This document shows positions 34,856-42,278 of a stretch of DNA of 64,000 nucleotides, in pieces. Both the position numbers and the translations under genes were made by a program. Every line of letters starts with the position of its first letter. Positions within the stretch are counted from its first letter, which is position 1. Source of the stretch: Streptomyces fulvoviolaceus (lineage in GTDB: Bacteria > Actinomycetota > Actinomycetes > Streptomycetales > Streptomycetaceae); assembly GCF_000718165.1 (NCBI RefSeq), contig NZ_JOEY01000007.1, positions 1 through 64,000 of the forward strand, read 5' to 3'. The notes below the pieces were generated by a model. It was not told where the DNA came from and did not search any database. It was given only the letters and a program-made list of their open reading frames with translations.

Positions 34856-35760
34856 CACTTCACCTCGGTCTCGTAGAACACCCAGCGGCGGGTGGTGCGG
34901 AAGGCCACCAGGGTGAACACCAGGATCACGGCGAACAGCAGCCAGGAGATCGCCGAGGCGTAGCCCATGTGGTAGTAGGAGAAGGCCTGGTCGAAGAGGT
35001 ACGGCACCATCGTCTGGCTGGCGTTGTAGGTGCCGGGCTGGGAGGCCTTCGGCATGAGGATGTACACCTGCGAGAAGACCTGGAAGGCCGCGATGAGCCC
35101 CATCACCAGGTTGAAGAAGATGACCGGGGTCAGCTGCGGGACCGTGATGGACCAGAACTGCCGCACCGGCCCTGCGCCGTCGATCTCGGCGGCCTCGTAC
35201 AACTCCCGCGGGATGCCCTTCATGGCGGCGAGCAGCAGGACGGTCGCACTGCCGGCGCCCCACACCGACAGCAGGATCAGCGCGTACTTCACCCAGCTGG
35301 GGTCGAGCAGCCACTGCGGCCCCTTGATCCCGACCCACCCGAGGACGTCGTTGAGCGGACCGGAGGGGGCGAGCACCACCCGGAAGGCGAGCGAGGCGGC
35401 GACCAGGGGGACGAGTGTCGGCAGGTAAATGAGAGTGCGGAACAACTTGCGGGCCCGGACCTGCTTGTTGAGCAGGTTGGCCAGCCACAGTCCGACCAAC
35501 AACCCCAGCGGGACGGAGACCGCCGAGTAGAAGAGGGTGTTCCCGAGGGCCTTCCAGAAGACGGGATCCTCGGTGAGCAGCTTGGTGTAGTTGTCCAGAC
35601 CGACCCACTTGGGCGGCGTGAAGGAGTCCCAGTCCGTCATCGAGAAGTAGATCGAGGAGATCATCGGTCCGAGCAGGAACGCGAGGAACCCGATCACCCA
35701 CGGTGAGACGAACACGTAGAACCAGAGCGCCTCACGGCGCCGCAACCTCGACATGGCCAT
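34855..35760 (-). CDS. Carbohydrate ABC transporter permease (MalF-type)
   Basis: 301 aa with six predicted helices. It begins FYVFVSPWVIGFLAFLLGPM and contains the EAA loop RELYEAAEIDGAGPVRQFWSITVPQL. ATG 35760 lies 6 bp after the binding-protein stop. It forms the membrane channel with the next permease. Confidence 0.9.
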   Translation of the reverse strand: MAMSRLRRREALWFYVFVSPWVIGFLAFLLGPMISSIYFSMTDWDSFTPPKWVGLDNYTKLLTEDPVFWKALGNTLFYSAVSVPLGLLVGLWLANLLNKQVRARKLFRTLIYLPTLVPLVAASLAFRVVLAPSGPLNDVLGWVGIKGPQWLLDPSWVKYALILLSVWGAGSATVLLLAAMKGIPRELYEAAEIDGAGPVRQFWSITVPQLTPVIFFNLVMGLIAAFQVFSQVYILMPKASQPGTYNASQTMVPYLFDQAFSYYHMGYASAISWLLFAVILVFTLVAFRTTRRWVFYETEVK

Positions 35761-35766
35761 CGGCGG

Positions 35767-37053
35767 TCATCCCGCGGACTTGATGATGGACTCGAGGTTC
35801 TTCTGGAGCGCGGTGAGCGCCTTCTTGGCGCTGCGCTCCTTGCCGAGCCAGAAGTCGGCCGTCGCGGTGTCGATGGCCGCGAGCATCTCGTTCCACTCGG
35901 GGATGAACGGCGCCTTGAACAGGAACTCGCTGGACTCGGCGAACACACCCATGTTCACGTCCGACTTCACCCACGCCGGCTTGAGGAACGCCTCGCTCTT
36001 CTGCACCTCGAGGTTGGCCGGCACGTCCTCGGCGGCGGCGATGATCTGCTGCTGGGCCGCGGGCGAGGTGAGGAAGTCGATCGCCTTGAAGGCGTTGTCG
36101 GGGTTCTTCGCGGTACGGGAGATGGCGAGACCGCTGCCGAAGGAGGCCACGGCCTGCTTCTCGCCGCGCCACATCGGCGCGATGTCCCACTCGAACTTGG
36201 ACTCCGCCTGGCCCGCGATGGCCCAGAACCCGGTGGCGTTGACCGCGACCGTGCCGGCCGCGAAGGCCTGGTCACCGCCGACGTCCGTGCCCATGTCGGC
36301 GTACTGCGCCTTCGTCGGCACCACACCGTGCTTGAAGATCAGGTCGCCGACCCATTGCAGCGCCTCGACGACCTCGTCGCTGTCCGCAGTCGGCTTCCCG
36401 TTGGCGTCGATGATCGCGCCACCGTTCTGGTACGCCATGCTCCACCACTGGGGCCACCAGCCGGCGCCGCCGTAGCCCCAGGTCTTGCCCTTCTCCGTCA
36501 ACTCCTTGAACGCGTCGAGGGTGTCGTCCCAAGTCCACTCGGCCGTGGGCGCCTTGATGCCCTTCTTCTCGAACAGGGTCTTGTTGTAGTAGACGATCAT
36601 CGCGCCGGACCGGTCCGGTATCGCGTAGACCTTGTCCTCGTACGAGTAGAGCGATCCGATCGTCCCGAACCGCTGCGTCAGATCCAGTCCCGCGCTCTTG
36701 GCGAGGTCGTCGAGCGGCCGGAGCTGGTTCTTGCTCGAGTAGACGTTGACGTTCTCGGCGACCTGCATGATGTCCGGGCCCTTGCCGCCCGCGATCATCG
36801 TCTGCACCTTCTGCGGGTACGAGTCCGACGGGATCAGCTGGAGCTTCACCTTCAGGTCCGGGTACTTCTTGACCAGCAGGTTGATCCGCTTCTGGTACGT
36901 GGCCCGGTCGGTCTCGCCGCCCCACACCGTCATCACCAGCGGGTCGTCACTCGACCCCGCCCCGGACCCGCACGCCGTGAGCGTGATGACGCCCGCCGCG
37001 ACTCCGAGACCCAGAAAACCCCGACGCGAGAGCTGCCCTCTGTCAACCGTCAT
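35767..37053 (-). CDS. Sugar ABC transporter substrate-binding lipoprotein
   Basis: 428 aa. A Tat-type twin Arg (LSRRGFLGLG, 8-17) is combined with a lipobox (LTAC, Cys28), so this is probably a Tat-exported lipoprotein. The fold is the family 1 binding protein (VMTVWGGETDRATYQKR). First gene of the minus-strand operon; GGAAGG precedes the ATG. Together with GH35 the likely ligand is a beta-galactoside or a galactose-containing oligosaccharide (inference). Confidence 0.9.
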   Translation of the reverse strand: MTVDRGQLSRRGFLGLGVAAGVITLTACGSGAGSSDDPLVMTVWGGETDRATYQKRINLLVKKYPDLKVKLQLIPSDSYPQKVQTMIAGGKGPDIMQVAENVNVYSSKNQLRPLDDLAKSAGLDLTQRFGTIGSLYSYEDKVYAIPDRSGAMIVYYNKTLFEKKGIKAPTAEWTWDDTLDAFKELTEKGKTWGYGGAGWWPQWWSMAYQNGGAIIDANGKPTADSDEVVEALQWVGDLIFKHGVVPTKAQYADMGTDVGGDQAFAAGTVAVNATGFWAIAGQAESKFEWDIAPMWRGEKQAVASFGSGLAISRTAKNPDNAFKAIDFLTSPAAQQQIIAAAEDVPANLEVQKSEAFLKPAWVKSDVNMGVFAESSEFLFKAPFIPEWNEMLAAIDTATADFWLGKERSAKKALTALQKNLESIIKSAG

Positions 37054-37123
37054 GGCACTGCCCTTCCTTGAAGTTGCACACGCCCTGCAGGTCGCCCGGG
37101 TGATCAGGTCGGGCTTCGAATGG

Positions 37124-37138
37124 CGGTTAAAATAACCG
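37124..37138. promoter_or_regulatory. Candidate ROK operator for the minus-strand operon
   Basis: CGGTTA-AAA-TAACCG is a perfect 6-bp-arm palindrome 70 bp upstream of the binding-protein start, within an A/T-rich patch. A second short palindrome, ACAAG-AC-CTTGT, lies at 37155-37166. ROK repressors bind A/T-rich palindromes, and the only ROK protein in view ends this operon. Confidence 0.5.
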
Positions 37139-37500
37139 TCGTTTTAAGCCAGGGACAAGACCTTGTTTCACACAAGTTTCAGCAGGCCTCAGCAGCCACG
37201 TTCGCGAACCCCCGGACGGAAGGGACACCGGCACACGAACGCGACAAAGGGCCCCGACAGGTCATCGGACCAGGTCAGAGCCCTTGGGGTGGACACCAAC
37301 GGCCTGTGCGACGAAGGCCCGGAGGAGATCCACGCCGCGCCCGATCTCACTCCCGACCGCCGCTCGACGCCACGACCGCACCGAGTGCACCGCGGGACAG
37401 GCCGCCCCACAGGGCGAAGTGGGGCGAAGGGTGCGCTTCCGCCCCCTCAGGAGGACCACGGCCCCGGAGGCAATCTGCTCCCGACCTCTTGACCGCTCCG

Positions 37501-37518
37501 AATGTGAACGTTAACACT
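37501..37518. promoter_or_regulatory. LacI-family operator upstream of the plus-strand permease
   Basis: AATGTGAACGTTAACACT is an imperfect 18-bp palindrome centred on CG, the LacI/GalR hallmark. The core of 16 bp is identical to that of the site at 39525-39542. It lies 132 bp upstream of the GTG at 37651. Confidence 0.8.
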
Positions 37519-37650
37519 CTGTCTCACCGCCGAGTCATCGCCGCGTCGGCCGCCTCGTGAATCCCACGTCGCCCAGCGGCCCAAGCCTCAGCCACTCCCC
37601 TGTCCACTGCTCTTGCCGCCCCGAACGAGCCGCCCCGACGGAGCGTAGAT

Positions 37651-38631
37651 GTGATCGCTGATATTCCTGCTGCTACGCGCCACCAGGCAGCCGCCCCAGG
37701 CCACTCCCCGGTCAGAACACCGACACCCGCGGACGGCGCCCGCCACCGGAGGCGGACCCGGATCCGCACCGCGGTCGAGGCGTACGCCCTGCTGACGCCG
37801 AGCCTGGTCGGGTTCGTGCTCTTCCTGCTCGCGCCGATCGCCGGGGTCGTCGTGATCAGCTTCTTCGACTGGAACCTGATGGGCTCCCCGCACTTCGTCG
37901 GGCTCGCGAACTACCGCGAGATGGCGGGCGACAGCGAGGTGTGGCGCGCGGTGCGCAACACCGTCTACTACGTGGTGCTGAACATCCCGGCGCAGACGGT
38001 GCTGGCGCTGCTGCTCGCCCTCGCGATGAACCGGAGGATGCGCGGCGGCAAGGCGCTGCGGGTGCTGTTCGTCCTGCCCTGGATGGCCATGCCGGTGGCC
38101 CTGGGCATCGTCTGGAACTGGGCGTTCGACCCGCAGCACGGCGTGGTCAACCAGTTCCTGTCGCTGTTCGGCATCGACGGCCCGGCCTGGCTGTCGTCCA
38201 CGGCCTGGGCGATGCCGGTGCTCGCCTCGGTCAACGTCTGGCAGTACACCGGCTACACGATGCTGTTCCTGCTGGCCGGCCTGCAGGCGATCCCGGAGTC
38301 GCTGTACGAGGCGGCCGACCTGGACGGAGCGGGCCCCGTGCAGCGGTTCTTCCGCATCACGCTACCGCTGCTGCGCCCGTCGATGTTCTTCGTGCTGGTC
38401 ACCAACACCATCGGGTCGTTCCAGATGTTCGACACCGTCTACGTGATGACCCAGGGCGGACCCGGCGGATCGACGGACACCATGAACTTCCACATCTACC
38501 AGCAGGCGTTCCAGCTGTTCCGCACCGGCTACGCCTCGGCGCTGGCGATGCTGCTGTTCACCCTGATCCTGCTGGTGACGGCCGTCCAGGTCCTGTACTT
38601 CCGCAAGCGCACCGTCTACGACTTCAGCTGA
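37651..38631 (+). CDS. Carbohydrate ABC transporter permease (MalF-type)
   Basis: 326 aa. A Pro/Arg-rich cytoplasmic N-terminus of ~45 residues precedes six predicted helices. The EAA loop (ESLYEAADLDGAGPVQRFFRITLPLL) is present. GTG 37651 follows GGAG at seven bases. First gene of the plus-strand uptake operon. No ATPase is nearby, so a shared MsiK-type ATPase is presumed. Confidence 0.9.
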   Translation: MIADIPAATRHQAAAPGHSPVRTPTPADGARHRRRTRIRTAVEAYALLTPSLVGFVLFLLAPIAGVVVISFFDWNLMGSPHFVGLANYREMAGDSEVWRAVRNTVYYVVLNIPAQTVLALLLALAMNRRMRGGKALRVLFVLPWMAMPVALGIVWNWAFDPQHGVVNQFLSLFGIDGPAWLSSTAWAMPVLASVNVWQYTGYTMLFLLAGLQAIPESLYEAADLDGAGPVQRFFRITLPLLRPSMFFVLVTNTIGSFQMFDTVYVMTQGGPGGSTDTMNFHIYQQAFQLFRTGYASALAMLLFTLILLVTAVQVLYFRKRTVYDFS

Positions 38632-38645
38632 GGGCGTCCATCACC

Positions 38646-39485
38646 ATGTCTTCGTCTTCGTTCCCCACCGTCATCCGCAGAACGACGCTGTACGGAATCC
38701 TGCTCGCCGGGGCACTGCTGTCGATCGGGCCGTACCTGCTGACCCTGAACGCCGCGTTCAAGCGGCCCTCGGACCTGCTGTCGACCGACGCCTGGGCGCC
38801 CGCGCACCCCGCCACCTTCGCCAACTTCGCCGATGTGTGGAACCAGTACGGGATGTCCTCCTTCCTGCTGCACACCCTGTTCGTGGCGGTCGTCGTCACC
38901 GCCGGACAGGTCGTGTTCAGCGCGATGGCGGCGTACGCGCTGGCCCGGCTGGAGTTCCCGGGGCGGGACTGGCTGTTCTGGGGCTACATCGCCACGATGA
39001 TGGTGCCGCAGATGATCACGCTGGTGCCGTTGTTCCTGATGATGCGCGATCTGGGCATGGTCGACACCTACGCCGGGCTCATCCTGCCCACCGTGTTCGG
39101 CACTCCGTACGGCGTCTTCCTGGTGCGTCAGCACTTCATGACCATCCCCAAGGACCTGGAGGCCGCCGCCCGCATCGACGGCGCCACCACCTGGGGCATC
39201 CTCGTGCGGATCATGCTGCCGCTGAGCCGCCCGATCCTGGCCACGCTCGCCACGATCACCTTCATCAACACCTGGAACAACCTGATCTGGCCGCTGATCA
39301 TCACCAACAGCGACCGCACCCGGGTGATCACCGTGGGGATCGCCGCCCTCCAGGGACAGCACGCCTCCGACCTGCCGCACATCGTGCTCGCCGGAGCCGC
39401 GATCGCCCTGATCCCGCTGATCGTCGTCTTCCTGGTCTTCCAGCGGCACATCGTCCGCTCCATCGCCCTCACGGGCCTGAAGTGA
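38646..39485 (+). CDS. Carbohydrate ABC transporter permease (MalG-type)
   Basis: 279 aa, six predicted helices, EAA loop KDLEAAARIDGATTWGILVRIMLPL. ATG 38646 lies 14 bp after the upstream permease stop. Partner of that permease and of the binding protein that follows. Confidence 0.9.
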   Translation: MSSSSFPTVIRRTTLYGILLAGALLSIGPYLLTLNAAFKRPSDLLSTDAWAPAHPATFANFADVWNQYGMSSFLLHTLFVAVVVTAGQVVFSAMAAYALARLEFPGRDWLFWGYIATMMVPQMITLVPLFLMMRDLGMVDTYAGLILPTVFGTPYGVFLVRQHFMTIPKDLEAAARIDGATTWGILVRIMLPLSRPILATLATITFINTWNNLIWPLIITNSDRTRVITVGIAALQGQHASDLPHIVLAGAAIALIPLIVVFLVFQRHIVRSIALTGLK

Positions 39486-39524
39486 GCCGCCCGCACCCAC
39501 CGGCGGTCTCCCTCGATCCGCCAA

Positions 39525-39542
39525 AGTGTGAACGTTAACACT
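39525..39542. promoter_or_regulatory. LacI-family operator upstream of the binding-protein gene
   Basis: AGTGTGAACGTTAACACT is an 18-bp palindrome with one mismatched pair, centred on CG. It sits in the 134-bp gap before the binding-protein gene, implying that this gene also has its own LacI-controlled promoter. Confidence 0.82.
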
Positions 39543-39619
39543 CTCTCCTCCTCTCACCGGGCCCTCTCCCGCTCCCCGAACACCCGCTCACCACCCGCAT
39601 CCGAAGGGACACCCCAACC

Positions 39620-40963
39620 ATGTCCGGATCCGCCAGAAGGCTCCTGGTCGGTGCCGCCACCGGCGCCCTCCTGCTCGGCCTCACCACCGCCTGCGGCTCG
39701 TCCGACTCCGGCTCCTCCGACGGCACCGTGACCCTGCGGTACGCCATCTGGGACGCGGTCCAGAAGCCCGCCCTGCAGAAGTCGGTCGACGCGTTCGAGA
39801 AGCAGCACCCGAAGATCAAGGTCAAGATCGAGCTGAACGCGTGGGCCCAGTACTGGAGCAAGCTCCAGACCCAACTGGCCGGCCGTACCGCACCGGACGT
39901 CTTCTGGGACCACGTGGCGTACTTCCCGCAGTTCGCCCAGCAGGGCGTGCTCGCCGACCTGACCCCGTACATCAAGGCCGACAAGCTGGACACCTCGGTC
40001 TACGACCCCAAGCTGCTGACGGGCTGGGAGCAGGACGGCAAGCAGTACGGCCTGCCGAAGGACTGGGACACCATCGCGCAGGTCTACAACAAGACCATGC
40101 TGAAGACCGCGGGGCTGACCCAGGATCAGCTCGGCGGCCTGTCCTGGAACACCACCGACGGCGGCACCTTCGTCAAGGCACTGCAGAAGCTGACGATCGA
40201 CGAGAACGGCAAGCACCCGGACGAGGCGGGCTTCGACAGCAAGCACGTCAAGCAGTACGGCCTCGCGCTGGCCTCCCCCAACGGCCAGACGGACTGGTGG
40301 AACGCGGCGACACAGAACGGCTGCAAGCTCCAGGACAAGGCATGGGGCAAGTGGACGATCGACCAGCCGTCCTGCGTGGAGGCGATCCAGTTCATACGGG
40401 ACCTGCGGCTCAAGTACCACGTAGCGGTTCCCGCCTCCGTCACCAACACCCCCAACGGCGCTGCCCTGCCGCAGGTCATGGCCCGCAAGGATGCCGCCGT
40501 GGTGTGGGACGGCAGCTGGGACCTCAACGCCTACCAGAGTTCGATGAAGGGCAACTTCGGGGTCGCCGAACTGCCGGCCGGGCCGGTCGGCAAGGGCACG
40601 GTGTACAACGGGCTGAGCAACGCCCTGTACACCGGCAGCGAGCACCCGAAGGAAGCCTGGGAACTGGTGAAGTGGCTCGGATCCGAGGAGTCCCAGAAGA
40701 TCATCGTCGCCGCGGGTTCGGTGTGGCCGGGCATTCCCACGCTCAACCAGGACTTCGTGGACGTCTGGAAGAAGCAGGGTGTCGACGTCAGCGCCTTCTC
40801 GACGGAGGCCGCCGGCACGACGACCGGCTATCCGCTGACCACGTCCTCGGCGACGTACAACGTCAAGGTGCAGGACGCCTTCAACCAGGTCTGGCTGGGC
40901 CAGCAGCCCGCCCAGAAGGCCGCGGCCTCCGTGAACGAGGAGTCCAACGCCGCCGTCAAGTAG
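39620..40963 (+). CDS. Sugar ABC transporter substrate-binding lipoprotein
   Basis: 447 aa. The signal peptide ends in a lipobox (LTTAC, Cys25). The family 1 binding-protein fold is evident from TLRYAIWDAVQKPALQKSVDAFEKQHP and DVFWDHVAYFPQFA. It delivers an oligosaccharide to the two permeases encoded upstream. Its own promoter and operator fit the higher expression usual for binding proteins. The ligand may be the product of the secreted GH39-like enzyme (inference). Confidence 0.9.
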   Translation: MSGSARRLLVGAATGALLLGLTTACGSSDSGSSDGTVTLRYAIWDAVQKPALQKSVDAFEKQHPKIKVKIELNAWAQYWSKLQTQLAGRTAPDVFWDHVAYFPQFAQQGVLADLTPYIKADKLDTSVYDPKLLTGWEQDGKQYGLPKDWDTIAQVYNKTMLKTAGLTQDQLGGLSWNTTDGGTFVKALQKLTIDENGKHPDEAGFDSKHVKQYGLALASPNGQTDWWNAATQNGCKLQDKAWGKWTIDQPSCVEAIQFIRDLRLKYHVAVPASVTNTPNGAALPQVMARKDAAVVWDGSWDLNAYQSSMKGNFGVAELPAGPVGKGTVYNGLSNALYTGSEHPKEAWELVKWLGSEESQKIIVAAGSVWPGIPTLNQDFVDVWKKQGVDVSAFSTEAAGTTTGYPLTTSSATYNVKVQDAFNQVWLGQQPAQKAAASVNEESNAAVK

Positions 40964-41015
40964 CGGCCGCGGACGAGTAGCCTTGTCGACGACCAGCCAC
41001 CAGGAGCCCACCGAC

Positions 41016-42095
41016 ATGCAGGAAGCAATCCCGGCCCGCCGTGACGAGGGGCCGCCCCGGGACGGCGCGGACCGGCACCGGTCGGTCAGCATCCTCGACG
41101 TCGCCAGGGCCGCCGGGGTCTCCCACCAGACCGTCTCCCGTGTCGTCAACGACAGCCCGCGGGTGAAGAAGGCCACCCGGGAGCGCGTGCTTCAGGTCAT
41201 CGACGAACTGGGCTACCAGCCCAACCGGCTGGCCCGGGCGCTGGCGGGCGGAACCGTGCGCTCGGTGACCGTGCTCACCTCGGACACCACCCTGTACGGG
41301 GCGTCCCTGGCGCTGCGCGGCATCGAGGAGGCGGCACGCGCGGCGGACTTCGCGGTGGCAGTCAGTGTCCTGGACGAGAAGGCCGCGCTGACCCCGGTCG
41401 ACATCGCGGGCCGGCTCGCCCGTCCCGGCGAGCCCGTCCTGGTCATCGCCTTCAACGCCCCGGGTGAACAGGCCTGGCGCGCGCTGCCGGCGGACTTCCC
41501 GGCGGCCGCCGTGGTGGAGCTGCCGCGGGAGGGCCACGTCAGCGGGCGGCCCGAGGCCTGGCTCGACGACCGCGCCGCGGCCGCGCAGGCCACCCGGTAC
41601 CTGCTCGGTCTCGGCCACCGCACCGTCCACCACCTGGCCATCCCGTCGTCCACCACCCGCGTCGGCCAGCGCACCGACGGCTGGCGGCAGGCGCTCCAGG
41701 ACGCGGGCCGCCTCGTCCCGGAACCGGTCGCAGGCGGCTGGAGCCCACGATCCGGGTACCGGGCCGCCCGCTCCCTCATCGCCGACCCGCAGGTCACCGC
41801 CGTACTGTGCGGGAACGACGACCTCGCGCTCGGCGTGCTCCGAGCGGCCCGGGAGGCGGGCCGGGACGTGCCGGGCGACCTGAGCGTCGTCGGGTTCGAC
41901 GACGCACCGTACGCGGCGTTCACCCACCCCCTGCTCACGACCGTCCGGCTGGACTTCGAGGGGCTGGGGCGCGGCGCCTTCGGGATGCTGCACCGGCTGC
42001 TCGACCCCGAGAACGCACCGGCACCACCGCTGTGGGCCGAGCCGGAACTGATCGTCCGCGAGAGCTCAGGCCCGGCGCCCCACCGTTCCGTCTGA
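41016..42095 (+). CDS. LacI-family transcriptional regulator
   Basis: 359 aa. The HTH is at about residues 20-45 (SILDVARAAGVSHQTVSRVVN), followed by the hinge helix (ARALAGG) and a periplasmic-binding-protein-like sensor domain ending in GFDDAPYAAFTHPLLTTV. ATG 41016 has CAGGAG nine bases upstream and is preferred over TTG 40983. It should bind the three CG-centred palindromes at 37501, 39525 and 42205 and be released by a sugar effector. Confidence 0.93.
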   Translation: MQEAIPARRDEGPPRDGADRHRSVSILDVARAAGVSHQTVSRVVNDSPRVKKATRERVLQVIDELGYQPNRLARALAGGTVRSVTVLTSDTTLYGASLALRGIEEAARAADFAVAVSVLDEKAALTPVDIAGRLARPGEPVLVIAFNAPGEQAWRALPADFPAAAVVELPREGHVSGRPEAWLDDRAAAAQATRYLLGLGHRTVHHLAIPSSTTRVGQRTDGWRQALQDAGRLVPEPVAGGWSPRSGYRAARSLIADPQVTAVLCGNDDLALGVLRAAREAGRDVPGDLSVVGFDDAPYAAFTHPLLTTVRLDFEGLGRGAFGMLHRLLDPENAPAPPLWAEPELIVRESSGPAPHRSV

Positions 42096-42204
42096 CCCTC
42101 CGGCTCACCGGGGTCGCCCCACCGTACGACCGCCAGGCGCCGCTGCGCGCCGTCTCCCGTTCCCGCCGTCCGCGGCGGTGAGCCGCACTGCTCCGTCCGC
42201 GGGG

Positions 42205-42222
42205 GATGTGAGCGTTCACATG
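42205..42222. promoter_or_regulatory. LacI-family operator upstream of the secreted glycoside hydrolase
   Basis: GATGTGAGCGTTCACATG contains the palindrome ATGTGA-GCGT-TCACAT centred on CG. It has the same half-site (TGTGA) as the two operators upstream and lies 57 bp before the hydrolase start. Confidence 0.8.
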
Positions 42223-42278
42223 CCATTCCTACGAGCCGCCCTCCCGCAACGTGGCGGGAGGAGAAAGCCAGGTCTTCC

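Larger units (their letters stand above)
37054..37650. other. Shared control region between two divergent sugar operons
   Basis: This 597-bp stretch has no convincing gene. It contains the start region of both operons, an A/T-rich patch at 37124-37148 that contrasts with the G+C-rich surroundings, palindromes at 37124-37138 and 37155-37166, and a LacI operator at 37501-37518. The middle part (about 37200-37480) shows no recognised structure. Confidence 0.75.
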
